The position numbers and the translations under genes are program-made. Positions 26,401 through 34,296 of a DNA stretch of 64,000 nucleotides are shown here, in pieces (position 1 is the first letter of the stretch; each line of letters starts with the position of its first letter). Source of the stretch: WHSW01 sp963722175 (GTDB taxonomy: Bacteria; Actinomycetota; Thermoleophilia; Solirubrobacterales; 70-9); NCBI GenBank assembly GCA_963722175.1, contig CAVRKA010000003.1:310001-374000 (forward strand), in the 5' to 3' direction. Below the pieces are notes generated by a model, which saw only the letters and a list, made by a program, of their open reading frames with translations, ran no database searches and was not told the origin of the DNA.

Positions 26401-29030
26401 ATCCGCGTCGTCCCGGCACCGATCACCGAGGCGCCGTCGAGCAGATGGGTGCCGCCGTCGAACTCGACCGATCCCGCCTGGGAGGAGAACTTGCCCCCGC
26501 TGGCGAGCCCGTCGCTGCCGCCACCGAGCGCCAGGGTGCCCGCGGTGGCGCCGACCGTGCCGTCGTTTTCGACCGGGACGTCGACTTCCGTCACCCCGGC
26601 GCCCGCGCTCTTGGTCAGCCTGCCACCCGCGAGCACGTGGATCAGCTGACCGGCGCCGGCGTTGGGCAGGAAGGCAGAATTCGATTGCGAGTCGAGCACC
26701 CCGCCGGAGCCGATCTCGATCTCGGCAAGGTCGTTGAAGAAGGTCTGGGCGGTGCCGGTCCAGGTCGCGGTCCCGGTGATCCGCAGCTTGGCGTTGGCGC
26801 CGAGGAAGCGCTGGAAGCCGTTGCCGGGGGCGTTGATCTGCCCGTCGGAGGCGACGACGGTGCTGCCCGGCCCCCCGATCGTCGTCGCGCCCCACTCGTA
26901 GGTGCCGTGGATCGTCAGCGTCTGCCCCGCGGCGACCGTGTAGGGGCCGCGGGCCGTGCCGGTGCCGTCGATGCTCGAGCCGCCGAGCGAATTGTTGGCA
27001 CGGAACTCGACGACTCCAGGCCCCGAAGGCGCCCAGGAGCCCGAGTTGGAGGCGCTGCCGCCGGCGAGCTCCAGCGTGCCGGCGGCGGCGCTGACCGTAC
27101 CGTCGTTTTCGACCGGGACGTGGATCTCCGTCGTCCCGCCGCCGGCGCTCTTGGTCAGCGTGCCGCCGGCGAGCACGTGGATCAGCTGGCCGGCGCCGCT
27201 GTTGGGAAGGAGGGCCGCCGACCGGGCGTCGAGCACGCCGCCGGAGCCGATCTCGATCTCGGCAAGGTCGTTGAAGAAGGTCTGGGCGCTGCCGGTCCAG
27301 GTCGCGGTGCCGTCGATGCGCAGCTTGGCGTTGGCGCCGAGGAAGCGCTGGAAGCCGTCGCCGCTGGCCTGCAGGGCGCCCCCGGCGGCGATCGTCGTCG
27401 TGCCGGGGCCGTCGATCGTGCCGGTGGTCCAGGCGAGGGTGCCGTTGATCGTCCCGCCGCTGGCATCTGCTGAGCCGAGGGTCCCGCCGGCAAGCGTGAG
27501 CGTAGAGGCGGCAGCTGTTGTGACCGTGCCCTCGACGTTGACGATCCCGCTGGTGATCCGCGTCGTCCCGGCACCGATCACCGAGGCGCCGTCGAGCAGA
27601 TGGGTGCCGCCGTCGAACTCGACCGATCCCGCCTGGGAGGAGAACTTGCCCCCGCTGGCGAGCCCGTCGCTGCCGCCACCGAGCGCCAGGGTGCCCGCGG
27701 TGGCGCCGACCGTGCCGTCGTTTTCGACCGGGACGTCGACTTCCGTCACCCCGGCGCCCGCGCTCTTGGTCAGCCTGCCACCCGCGAGCACGTGGATCAG
27801 CTGACCGGCGCCGGCGTTGGGCAGGAAGGCAGAATTCGATTGCGAGTCGAGCACCCCGCCGGAGCCGATCTCGATCTCGGCAAGGTCGTTGAAGAAGGTC
27901 TGGGCGGTGCCGGTCCAGGTCGCGGTCCCGGTGATCCGCAGCTTGGCGTTGGCGCCGAGGAAGCGCTGGAAGCCGTTGCCGGGGGCGTTGATCTGCCCGT
28001 CGGAGGCGACGACGGTGCTGCCCGGCCCCCCGATCGTCGTCGCGCCCCACTCGTAGGTGCCGTGGATCGTCAGCGTCTGCCCCGCGGCGACCGTGTAGGG
28101 GCCGCGGGCCGTGCCGGTGCCGTCGATGCTCGAGCCGCCGAGCGAATTGTTGGCACGGAACTCGACGACTCCAGGCCCCGAAGGCGCCCAGGAGCCCGAG
28201 TTGGAGGCGCTGCCGCCGGCGAGCTCCAGCGTGCCGGCGGCGGCGCTGACCGTACCGTCGTTTTCGACCGGGACGTGGATCTCCGTCGTCCCGCCGCCGG
28301 CGCTCTTGGTCAGCGTGCCGCCGGCGAGCACGTGGATCAGCTGGCCGGCGCCGCTGTTGGGAAGGAGGGCCGCCGACCGGGCGTCGAGCACGCCGCCGGA
28401 GCCGATCTCGATCTCGGCAAGGTCGTTGAAGAAGGTCTGGGCGCTGCCGGTCCAGGTCGCGGTGCCGTCGATGCGCAGCTTGGCGTTGGCGCCGAGGAAG
28501 CGCTGGAAGCCGTCGCCGCTGGCCTGCAGGGCGCCCCCGGCGGCGATCGTCGTCGTGCCGGGGCCGTCGATCGTGCCGGTGGTCCAGGCGAGGGTGCCCT
28601 CCTCGATCAGCGTGCCCGCCGGGCTCAGCGTCGCGTTGCTCAGCGTGAGGTCATCGTGCAGGATCGACGCCTGAGTCGTAGAGGTCGTCTGCAACGTTCC
28701 CGCTGAAAGCTCGATCGGCGCGAAGCTCTCGATGCTCGCCACGTTGGCCTGTGCGCCCGTGGCGATCGCCGGATCGTTCGGCGTCCCACTCGGGATGCAG
28801 ACGTCCTGGGCCGCAGTCGGCACGCCGCCCGGCGCCCAGTTGCCGGGGGTGAACCAGCTCGTATTCACGTCGCCCTGCCAGGTCTTGTCGACCGTGCCGG
28901 CGTCGCACGGATTCGCCGCGCTCGAGTCGTCCGCCAGCAGGAGCAGTCCGGTCGCAGCCGCGGGCACGGCGAGCACAGCGAGCGCGCGCCGCCACCAGCT
29001 CAACCCGATCGATGTGCTTGGCAATGGCAC
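23424..29030 (-). CDS. Giant secreted repeat protein (beta-solenoid-like repeats, Ig-like domains, Calx-beta, RTX-type Ca-binding repeats)
   Basis: This 1,868-aa protein has a GTG start with GGAGGG 9 nt upstream and a signal sequence (RRALAVLAVPAAATGLLLLADD). Residues about 40-150 form a head (VDKTWQGDVNTSWFTPGNW). About 150-1,030 are glycine-rich solenoid-like repeats containing five copies of GFQRFLGANAKLRI, built from a 385-residue unit that is duplicated. Then four Ig-like domains (each ending with a HTFxVRxxDRxGNxDxTPA motif), a Calx-beta domain (SLTIGDVTVGEGDAGTS) and RTX nonapeptides (GGNDDLSGGDQNDQLFGESG). Each Ig-like domain has paired Cys. It is probably a surface or matrix protein in calcium-rich conditions; no sortase signal is present. 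Confidence 0.88.
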   Translation of the reverse strand: MPLPSTSIGLSWWRRALAVLAVPAAATGLLLLADDSSAANPCDAGTVDKTWQGDVNTSWFTPGNWAPGGVPTAAQDVCIPSGTPNDPAIATGAQANVASIESFAPIELSAGTLQTTSTTQASILHDDLTLSNATLSPAGTLIEEGTLAWTTGTIDGPGTTTIAAGGALQASGDGFQRFLGANAKLRIDGTATWTGSAQTFFNDLAEIEIGSGGVLDARSAALLPNSGAGQLIHVLAGGTLTKSAGGGTTEIHVPVENDGTVSAAAGTLELAGGSASNSGSWAPSGPGVVEFRANNSLGGSSIDGTGTARGPYTVAAGQTLTIHGTYEWGATTIGGPGSTVVASDGQINAPGNGFQRFLGANAKLRITGTATWTGTAQTFFNDLAEIEIGSGGVLDSQSNSAFLPNAGAGQLIHVLAGGRLTKSAGAGVTEVDVPVENDGTVGATAGTLALGGGSDGLASGGKFSSQAGSVEFDGGTHLLDGASVIGAGTTRITSGIVNVEGTVTTAAASTLTLAGGTLGSADASGGTINGTLAWTTGTIDGPGTTTIAAGGALQASGDGFQRFLGANAKLRIDGTATWTGSAQTFFNDLAEIEIGSGGVLDARSAALLPNSGAGQLIHVLAGGTLTKSAGGGTTEIHVPVENDGTVSAAAGTLELAGGSASNSGSWAPSGPGVVEFRANNSLGGSSIDGTGTARGPYTVAAGQTLTIHGTYEWGATTIGGPGSTVVASDGQINAPGNGFQRFLGANAKLRITGTATWTGTAQTFFNDLAEIEIGSGGVLDSQSNSAFLPNAGAGQLIHVLAGGRLTKSAGAGVTEVDVPVENDGTVGATAGTLALGGGSDGLASGGKFSSQAGSVEFDGGTHLLDGASVIGAGTTRITNGAVNATTSASVAAAATLALAGGTLDANAGGAWTINGTLAWTTGTIDGPGTTTIAAGGALRASGDGFQRFLGANAKLRIDGTATWTGSAQTFFNDLAEIEIGSGGVLDARSAALLPNSGAGQLIHVLAGGTLTKSAGGGTTNVNVPVENDGTVDVGAGTLTLGQLTNYSGNVLTDGAYVVRNGSTLQINNANITTDAADITLDGVGSRIWDGSQDALRNLATIDPAGRLALRHGRDFARTGAIANNGLLDLDPSARFTATGAYSQSATGTYRTEVLGTSPPVAGTTYGQLSAATTNLAGTVVADTSAVRPAVLTNAYDIVTGTRTGTFSTETIEEEYALDYRADKVVLQAHRPETVITAGPADGGFTNDTTPTFAFTADRPLGTLRCSVDGGPFLLCTSPMTIGPLADGLHTFAVRGIDRYGNGDQTPASRAFTVDTDPPETTIDSGPATGSFINDETPTFGFSSDEPGTFACSVDGSPFSPCSTQFTTDTLDEGSHTFRVRAIDRATNIDASPAARAFVVDVTPPQTAITSGPAQGSAITDTTPTFQSTVTETGSTRQCSLDGAPFTACTSPTTLGPLADGQHTFRVRGVDRAGNLDPTPAGRTFTVDTVPPDTQITGGPRDGGVAIVASPSFQFSSNETQSTFKCRVDGGAAVNCNSGDSFGPLADGSHTFTVRATDRAGNPDPTPASRTFIVDSNPPSLTIGDVTVGEGDAGTSIASLTVSLSRVPNHGVWVNFATQNGSAVAGGDYHASSGELAFGPTETSKAIHVPIVGDLYKESQESLTVNLSTAEGATIADGSGAITINDPDVCTVVGSAGDDILNGTPGVDYLCGLEGNDRLNGAAGGDVLNGGPGRDIAWYLASPAGVTVNLSTGGPAAGGFAAGDTFIEVENVHGSAHPDGITGTTGANLLSGNEADDEIHGLGGNDDLSGGDQNDQLFGESGDDNLQGGAGLDALNGGPHTPGVGDYCDAGSINPGESKVNCERSTPVP
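25920..28597 (-). repeat. 1,155-bp tandem repeat inside the giant protein gene (two full copies and one partial)
   Basis: Copy 1 is about 27443-28597, copy 2 about 26288-27442 and a partial third copy about 25920-26287. Blocks such as 26401-27440 and 27556-28595 read identically by eye, offset by exactly 1,155 bp (385 codons). The copies differ only in a short junction (ASGGTINGTLAW versus NAGGAWTINGTLAW). Each copy itself contains two related half-units. Confidence 0.9.
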
Positions 29031-29127
29031 AGGTGGCAGCCCTCCTTGGCCTCGGTCAACCCCCTCCCCGCGAACCTATCCGACTACCCGGCGACCGCGA
29101 ATCCGTACTTCACCGCAGAGTTCGCCG

Positions 29128-30444
29128 CTACCGTGCGTACAGCCGGGCGAGATCATCAGCGAACCCCGGGTAGCTCACCGCGGCGGCTTCGAAGCCGCGT
29201 ACCTCGACCCCTTCGCCCGAAGCGAGCCCGGCGATCGCGCCGAGCATCGCGAGGCGATGGTCGCCGGCGGCGTCGAGCGCGCCACCGCGCAGGCCTCCGG
29301 TCCCGGTGACCGCGAAGCCATCGTCGGTGGCCTCGATCGCCGCCCCCAGGGCCGTGAGACCGTCGACGACGGTCGCGATCCGGTCCGACTCCTTGTAGCG
29401 CAGCTCCTCGGCGCCCGAAACGACGGTCTTGCCGTCGGCGAAGCAGCCGGCGAGCGCGACCAGCGGCAGCTCGTCGATCGCCAGCGGCACCTCGCCGGCG
29501 GCGACGCGGGTCGCCTGCAGCGGTCCCGAGCGGGCGACGATCGTCGCCACGGGCTCCTGGCCGGCGGCGGCGGTCTCGATCACCTCGACCGCCGCCCCCA
29601 TCCTGGTCAGGATCCCGAGCAGGCCGATCCGGCCCGGGTTGACGCCGACGCCCTCGAGCCGGACCGTGCTGCCGCGGACGAGGAGCGCGGCGACCAGGAA
29701 GAAGGCGGCCGAGGAGAAGTCGCCCGGGACCTCGATCTCGCCGAGCTCGAGCCGCGCCGCCGGCTCGACCGTAACCCGCTGGGCGGGCAGCTCACCATGG
29801 ATCGTCACCGGGGTCCCGGCGTTCTCGGTCCGCACCGTGGCACCCGCCGCGCGCAGCATGCGCTCGGTGTGATCGCGGGTCGGGCGCCGCTCGATCACGC
29901 TCGTCGGGCCGTCGGCGAGCAGCCCGGCGAGCAGCAGGCACGACTTCACCTGGGCGCTCGCAACCGGCAGCCGGTAATCGATCCCGCGCAGCTCCGCGCC
30001 GCGGACGCTCAGCGGCGTGAACCGGGCCTCGCGCGCCTCGACGTCGGCACCCATCAGCCGCAGGGGCTCGATCACGCGGTCGACCGGACGACGGCGGATC
30101 GACTCGTCGCCGTCGAGGCTCCACTCGCCGGCCGGCTGCCCGGCGAGCCAGCCGGGCAGCAGCCGAAGCAGGGTGCCGGCGTTGCCGACGTCGATCGCCG
30201 CGGTCCGCGGCCCGCGCAGCCCCACCCCGCGTACCCGCACCTGCGATTCGTCGCGCTCGACCCCGCAACCGAGCCTCTCGATGGCGCCCAGAGTGGACAG
30301 CGTGTCCGCGGCGTCGAGAAAGTTGGCGATCCGCGTCTCGCCGTCCCCCATCGCGGCCAGGATGGCCGCCCGATGGGAGATCGACTTGTCCGGCGGCGGG
30401 GCGAGCGTGCCCCGCAGCGGGCCGGCAGGATCGAAGCGGGTCAT
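29128..30444 (-). CDS. aroA: 3-phosphoshikimate 1-carboxyvinyltransferase (EPSP synthase)
   Basis: This 438-aa enzyme adds the enolpyruvyl group of PEP to shikimate 3-phosphate. APPPDKSISHRAAILAA, DVGNAGTLLRLLPGWLA, the DYRLPVASAQVKSCLLLAGL stretch, and EELRYKESDRI are class signatures. The GNAGTLLR sequence (rather than GNAGTAMR) resembles class I/II variants with altered glyphosate loops. The start overlaps the tyrA stop by 4 bp, in an aroF-tyrA-aroA run. Confidence 0.95.
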   Translation of the reverse strand: MTRFDPAGPLRGTLAPPPDKSISHRAAILAAMGDGETRIANFLDAADTLSTLGAIERLGCGVERDESQVRVRGVGLRGPRTAAIDVGNAGTLLRLLPGWLAGQPAGEWSLDGDESIRRRPVDRVIEPLRLMGADVEAREARFTPLSVRGAELRGIDYRLPVASAQVKSCLLLAGLLADGPTSVIERRPTRDHTERMLRAAGATVRTENAGTPVTIHGELPAQRVTVEPAARLELGEIEVPGDFSSAAFFLVAALLVRGSTVRLEGVGVNPGRIGLLGILTRMGAAVEVIETAAAGQEPVATIVARSGPLQATRVAAGEVPLAIDELPLVALAGCFADGKTVVSGAEELRYKESDRIATVVDGLTALGAAIEATDDGFAVTGTGGLRGGALDAAGDHRLAMLGAIAGLASGEGVEVRGFEAAAVSYPGFADDLARLYAR

Positions 30445-31538
30445 TCCTCGGTGCCGGCGACGACCGAGACGACGTGATCGAGACCACGCACGATCTCCGC
30501 CGCCCGCGCCGCCTCGTCGGCGCCGGCGACCCAGATCGAGATCGCGCCGGTGCGCATGTCGGGGGCCGGGTAGAGCGCCATGTCGACGATGTTGACCTGC
30601 GCGTGGCCGAGCGCGAGCGCGACCTCGGCGACGGTCCCCGGACGGTTCTCGACCCCGATGCGCAGCTCGCGCAACTCGCCGCCCGCGAGATCGACCTCGA
30701 GCAGGCGGCGGCGGTCCTCGCCCGCCGCCGCGTGCCAGGCGCGGACCGCATCGGCATCGCCGGAGCGGATCAGGGCGGCCGCGTCCCGCAGCCGCTCCGA
30801 GATCGCGTCGATCCCGGCAGCGACCGCCTCGTGGTTGGTGGCGAAGATGTCGCGCCAGATCGTCGGGTTGGCGCCGGCCACCCTGGTCGTGTCGCGGAAG
30901 CTGGTCCCGACCTCCGGCAACCGCTCCGACTCCTCGGAGAGCGCCGCCGCGGCCTCGGCGACGAGGACGTTGGCGATCACGTGGGGCAGGTGGCTGACCG
31001 TGGCCATGATGTGATCATGGGTCGCGGGGTCGATCGCCTGCGGCCGGGCGCCGAGGTCGGCGAGGGCGCTCTGCAGGCGGTCGTAGTGGATACCGCTCGA
31101 GCGCGGCGTCGGGGTCAGGTACCAGCGGGCACCCTCGAGCAGCTCCGCACGCGCGTTCTCGACCCCGGCGGTCTCGGCCCCGGCGAGCGGATGGCCGCCG
31201 ATGAAGCGCGAGTCATCGCCGCGCCCCGCTAGCCCCTCGATCAGCTCGCGCTTGGTCGAGCCGACGTCGGTGACCACCGCGTCCTCGTTGGTCGCCGCAA
31301 GCGCCTCGGCGACCAGCGCCGGGAGAGCCCCGACCGGCGCGGCGCAGAAGACCACGTCGGCGCCCTCGACCGCCGCGGCCACCCTCGGCGCGGCGCGATC
31401 GAGCGCCCCGAGCTCGAGCGCGCGGTCGAGGTTGGCCGAGTCGGGATCGAAGCCGTGGACCTCGGCGTCGAGGCGCCGCCTCGCCGCCAGCCCGATCGAG
31501 CCGCCGATCAGCCCGACGCCGAGGACGGCGACCTTCAC
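30441..31538 (-). CDS. tyrA: Prephenate dehydrogenase with C-terminal ACT domain
   Basis: This 365-aa protein oxidises prephenate to 4-hydroxyphenylpyruvate. The Rossmann motif is VAVLGVGLIGGSIGLAA; DVGSTKRELI, FIGGHPLAGAETAG and the HDHIMATVSHLPHVIANVL catalytic His region follow. The last 75 residues (LRELRIGVENRPGTVAEVALALG) are an ACT domain, probably for feedback by tyrosine. The start is GTG 31538, 7 bp after aroF. Confidence 0.94.
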   Translation of the reverse strand: MKVAVLGVGLIGGSIGLAARRRLDAEVHGFDPDSANLDRALELGALDRAAPRVAAAVEGADVVFCAAPVGALPALVAEALAATNEDAVVTDVGSTKRELIEGLAGRGDDSRFIGGHPLAGAETAGVENARAELLEGARWYLTPTPRSSGIHYDRLQSALADLGARPQAIDPATHDHIMATVSHLPHVIANVLVAEAAAALSEESERLPEVGTSFRDTTRVAGANPTIWRDIFATNHEAVAAGIDAISERLRDAAALIRSGDADAVRAWHAAAGEDRRRLLEVDLAGGELRELRIGVENRPGTVAEVALALGHAQVNIVDMALYPAPDMRTGAISIWVAGADEAARAAEIVRGLDHVVSVVAGTEE

Positions 31539-31545
31539 GCCGCGA

Positions 31546-32568
31546 TCACACGCTGACCAGTTTGCCCGCGACCTCGGCGACCCGGCGAAGCTGCTCGGCG
31601 TAGTCCCCGAATTCGGACGTCGCCAGCGCCTGTGGCCCGTCGCAGATCGCGTGCTCGGGATCGTTGTGGACCTCGACGATGATCCCGTCGGCGCCCGCGG
31701 CGGCCGCCGCCATCGACATCGCCGGGACCCAGTCCCGCCGTCCCGGCGCGTGGCTCGGGTCGACGACGACCGGCAGGTGGGTCATCTCGCGCAGGGCCGG
31801 GACCGCCAGCAGGTCGAGCGTGAACCTGTAGGCGGTCTCGAACGTGCGGATCCCGCGTTCACACAGGATCACGTTCGGGTTGCCTTCCTTGAGCACGTAC
31901 TCGGACGCCATCAGCAGGTCGTCGAGCGTCGAGGAGAGGCCGCGCTTCAGCAGGACGGCCCTGCCGCTGCGCCCGGCCTCGGTCAGCAGGTTGTAGTTCT
32001 GCATGTTGCGGGCACCGATCTGGATCACGTCGGCGACCTCCACGACGTCGTCGACGTCGCGAACGTCCATCAGCTCGGTGACGATCGGCAGCCCGGTCTC
32101 CTCCTTCGCCTCCTGGAGCAGGCGCAGGCCCTCGACCCCGAGGCCCTGGAAGCTGTACGGCGAGGTGCGGGGCTTGTAGGCGCCGCCGCGCAGCATCGAC
32201 GCGCCGTGCTCGCTGACGACCCGCGCCGTCTCCAGCGTCTGCTCGCGGCTCTCGACCGTGCACGGGCCGGCGATCAGGCCGAAGTGGTCGCCGCCGATCT
32301 GCCGGCCGTCGACCTCGACCACTGTGCGCTCGCCCTTCTTGAACTGCGCCGACGCGAGCTTGTAGGGCTTCAGGATCGGCACCAGGTGGTCGACGCCGTC
32401 GTATCCCTCGAGTCCGAGCGCCGCAACGCGGTCGCGATCCCCGATCGCGCCGATCACGGTCAGCAGCTCGCCCTTTGAGAGGTGAGCCGAACAGCCGACC
32501 TCCTCGATTCGCTCGACGACGTGGGAGATCTGCTCCTCCGTCGCCCCCTCTTTCATCACGATCATCAT
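31546..32568 (-). CDS. aroF: 3-deoxy-7-phosphoheptulonate synthase (type I beta, AroF/AroG-like)
   Basis: This 340-aa protein commits PEP and erythrose 4-phosphate to aromatic amino acid synthesis. It has an N-terminal ferredoxin-like regulatory domain (MMIVMKEGATEEQISHVVERI) and a TIM barrel with FGLIAGPCTVES, MLRGGAYKPRTSPYSFQG, LLKRGLSSTLDDLLMASEY and VVVDPSHAPGRRDW. Either of two adjacent ATGs can serve as start, with GGAGAG upstream. The preceding 200 bp carry a promoter, an aromatic leader peptide and possible RNA hairpins, suggesting attenuation by Phe, Trp and Tyr supply. Confidence 0.96.
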   Translation of the reverse strand: MMIVMKEGATEEQISHVVERIEEVGCSAHLSKGELLTVIGAIGDRDRVAALGLEGYDGVDHLVPILKPYKLASAQFKKGERTVVEVDGRQIGGDHFGLIAGPCTVESREQTLETARVVSEHGASMLRGGAYKPRTSPYSFQGLGVEGLRLLQEAKEETGLPIVTELMDVRDVDDVVEVADVIQIGARNMQNYNLLTEAGRSGRAVLLKRGLSSTLDDLLMASEYVLKEGNPNVILCERGIRTFETAYRFTLDLLAVPALREMTHLPVVVDPSHAPGRRDWVPAMSMAAAAAGADGIIVEVHNDPEHAICDGPQALATSEFGDYAEQLRRVAEVAGKLVSV

Positions 32569-32672
32569 CTGAATTCGCTCTCCGTGCGGTGGTTTGGAAC
32601 GACTAGCTGCTGCTACGGCGCCCGGTGTGAAGATCCTGCGGTCTCAAATGGCCTGTCGGCCGGGCCGGACGC
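32569..32672 (-). promoter_or_regulatory. Predicted attenuator leader RNA upstream of aroF
   Basis: The 104 nt between the leader peptide stop and the aroF ATG can fold in alternative ways. GCCCGG near 32665 pairs with CCGGGC near 32620; TAGCT at the peptide stop pairs with AGCTA about 60 nt later; and GGCC-GACA-GGCC can form a competing short hairpin. No U-tract is visible, so a translational or Rho-type mechanism is also possible. Confidence 0.45.
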
Positions 32673-32765
32673 CTAGCTAAATCGCGAATACCACGCAAAG
32701 AACCGCGCACGCGACTCGGGGCCCGTCAGGCCGACATTCGGAGTCGCTGTGATCTCGCGGTTCAC
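32673..32765 (-). CDS. Aromatic-amino-acid leader peptide of aroF
   Basis: A 30-codon reading frame begins at GTG 32765 and ends TAG at 32673-32675. Its C-terminal end is ARFFAWYSRFS: five of eight residues in FFAWYSRF are Phe, Trp or Tyr, placed directly before the stop, as in classic amino-acid attenuators (trpL, pheL). It lies between a promoter (TTGCCC, 17 bp, TACAAA) and DAHP synthase, the committed enzyme for the same three amino acids. Translation would start 3-5 nt after the predicted transcription start. Too short for routine gene calling. Confidence 0.65.
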   Translation of the reverse strand: MNREITATPNVGLTGPESRARFFAWYSRFS

Positions 32766-32774
32766 TGGCGGAAG

Positions 32775-32803
32775 TTTGTACCACGGAGGGACGCAAAGGG
32801 CAA
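32775..32803 (-). promoter_or_regulatory. Predicted sigma-70-type promoter of the aroF leader
   Basis: Minus strand: -35 TTGCCC (32798-32803), 17-bp spacer, -10 TACAAA (32775-32780). Each hexamer matches four of six consensus positions. The -10 lies 9 nt before the leader peptide GTG. Confidence 0.55.
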
Positions 32804-32858
32804 GCGCCGCACGAATCCAGCCGGCCCAGCGCGAACCGATCGGTTACGCATCCAACTG

Positions 32859-33083
32859 TTGGATGCCAGGCCGATTGATTCGCAACGCCTCGGTCGCCGG
32901 CTGCTGGAGGCCCTGGAGGCCGAGGCTGCGGCGATGGGTTTCAAGCGCCTACGCCTCGACACCGGCGAGCGCCAGGGCCCGGCGATCGCCCTCTACCGCT
33001 CCGCCGGCTACCGCCCGATCGCCCCTTACAACGACACGGCGGACCTGTGGTTCGAGCGCGATCTGACCGATAACGTCGGGTGA
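32859..33083 (+). pseudogene. C-terminal remnant of a GNAT acetyltransferase
   Basis: The 74-codon frame contains only the last half of a GNAT domain: QRLGRRLLEALEAEAAAMGF matches the acetyl-CoA motif A (usually R-G-x-G-L/V-G) and LDTGERQGPAIALYRSAGYRPI motif B. The N-terminal half is missing; upstream in-frame sequence (RTDRLRIQLLDARPIDS) looks like a degraded beta4 strand and then runs into the aroF promoter. Initiation would need a TTG. Its TGA overlaps the start of the next gene. Confidence 0.55.
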
Positions 33084-33715
33084 TGTTCGGCTTCGTCGCG
33101 ATCGCGCTCGCGTCCCTCGCGGCCTCCGGCCAGCCCGCGTTCCGGGGTCACTCGGAGCCGATCGAGGGCAAGGTCCGTGAGCGGATCGTCGGCAGCTCCT
33201 GGCATCGGGGCTGCCCGGTTGGGCTCGGCGATCTCCGGCTGCTGGAGCTCACCTATCTCGACTTCAACGGCGACTCGAAGCACGGGCGGCTCGTGGTCAA
33301 CCGCCGCTCCGCCGACGGGATCCTCGCCGCCTTCAAGCGCCTCTACAACATCGGCTATCCGATTCGCAGGATGTCGCTGGTCGACCGCTACGACGCCGAC
33401 GACGGCCGCTCGACCAGGGCCGACAACACCTCGGCCTTCAACTGCCGGTTCGTCGCCGGGACCACCCGCTGGTCGATGCACGCCTACGGCCTGGCGATCG
33501 ACGTCAACCCGGTCGAGAACCCCTACGTCTCCGGAAGCCACTTCACGCCGCCGAGCGGCGAGCCCTACCTGGACCGCTCCCGCAACGCGCCGGGGATGAT
33601 CCACGACGGCGACAAGGTCGAGCGGGCGTTCGCCCGCCGCGCGGGCTGGGAATGGCTCGGCGACGGACCGCAGTCGATCCGCGACTACCAGCACTTCTCC
33701 GAGAACGGCACGTGA
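33080..33715 (+). CDS. Secreted M15-family peptidase (D-Ala-D-Ala carboxypeptidase-like)
   Basis: This 211-aa protein begins with a hydrophobic export signal (FGFVAIALASLAAS). The zinc site is TRWSMHAYGLAIDVNP (HxxxxxxD), and the third ligand is in DYQHFSENG near the end, matching the M15 VanY/peptidase_M15_4 fold that trims peptidoglycan cross-links or stem peptides. It may start at GTG 33080 or ATG 33083; the start overlaps the GNAT remnant stop. Its own stop overlaps the next GTG (GTGA). Confidence 0.85.
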   Translation: MMFGFVAIALASLAASGQPAFRGHSEPIEGKVRERIVGSSWHRGCPVGLGDLRLLELTYLDFNGDSKHGRLVVNRRSADGILAAFKRLYNIGYPIRRMSLVDRYDADDGRSTRADNTSAFNCRFVAGTTRWSMHAYGLAIDVNPVENPYVSGSHFTPPSGEPYLDRSRNAPGMIHDGDKVERAFARRAGWEWLGDGPQSIRDYQHFSENGT

Positions 33716-34296
33716 GCCGAGCGGACCTGAAGCCGCTCGCGCCCGAGGACGCGCCCGAGCTGCACGCGCTGGTCGACTCGGACCGCGCCCGGCTGGCGCG
33801 GTGGATGCCGTGGGCGGGCGACCAGACGCTCGCGGGCACGACCGAGTTCATCCACCGCGCGATCGACCAGGAACGGGCGGGGGACGGCTTTCAACGCGCG
33901 CTGGTCATCGACGGCGCGATCGCGGGCACGGTCGGCTTTCACCGCGTCGACCACGAGAACCGCAGCACCTCGATCGGCTACTGGCTCGGCCGCGAGTACG
34001 AGGGTCGTGGCCTGATGAGCGCCGCGGTCAGCGGGCTCGTCGATCACGCCTTCAGCGCCTGGAACCTCCACCGGGTCGAGCTCCGGATCGCGCCCGACAA
34101 CGAGCGCAGCCGCGCCCTCGCGGTCCGGCTCGGCTTCCGGCAGGAGGGCCTGCTCCGCGACGCCGAGCGCTTCGGCGACGAGTACCGCGACCTGCTGCTG
34201 TACTCGCTGCTCGCCGGCGAGTGGTCGCCGGGCGCTACAGGCTCGCGCCCAGAACGGTCAGAAAGCGGCGGTTCTCCTCCGGGGTCCCGTAGCTGA
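33712..34296 (+). CDS. GNAT acetyltransferase, RimJ/RimL type
   Basis: This 194-aa protein has LKPLAPEDAPELHALVDSDR at the start, IGYWLGREYEGRGLMSAAVSGL as the acetyl-CoA binding motif A, and HRVELRIAPDNERSRALAVRLGFRQEG as motif B, all of the RimL/SpeG-like group that acetylates protein N-termini or small amines. It starts at GTG overlapping the M15 gene stop. The last 20 codons overlap the convergent hisC by 62 bp and look non-conserved. Confidence 0.85.
   Translation: MSRADLKPLAPEDAPELHALVDSDRARLARWMPWAGDQTLAGTTEFIHRAIDQERAGDGFQRALVIDGAIAGTVGFHRVDHENRSTSIGYWLGREYEGRGLMSAAVSGLVDHAFSAWNLHRVELRIAPDNERSRALAVRLGFRQEGLLRDAERFGDEYRDLLLYSLLAGEWSPGATGSRPERSESGGSPPGSRS

Noticed and set aside
24529..28050. 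A 1,173-codon open frame overlapping the giant secreted protein on the same strand
   Set aside because: It is an Arg/Asp/His-rich out-of-frame translation of repetitive GC-rich DNA; the overlapping frame has a signal peptide and clear Ig-like, Calx-beta and RTX domains.
25920..28597. CRISPR array as an explanation for the tandem repeats
   Set aside because: The unit is 1,155 bp and translated in frame; there are no short regular spacers and no cas genes.
26445..28706. Long plus-strand frames antisense to the giant gene, repeated every 1,155 bp
   Set aside because: They are shadows of the tandem repeat and have no recognisable domains or ribosome sites.
32482..32676. 64-codon plus-strand frame opposite the aroF leader
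   Set aside because: No homology or ribosome site, and it overlaps the better-supported minus-strand leader peptide and aroF.
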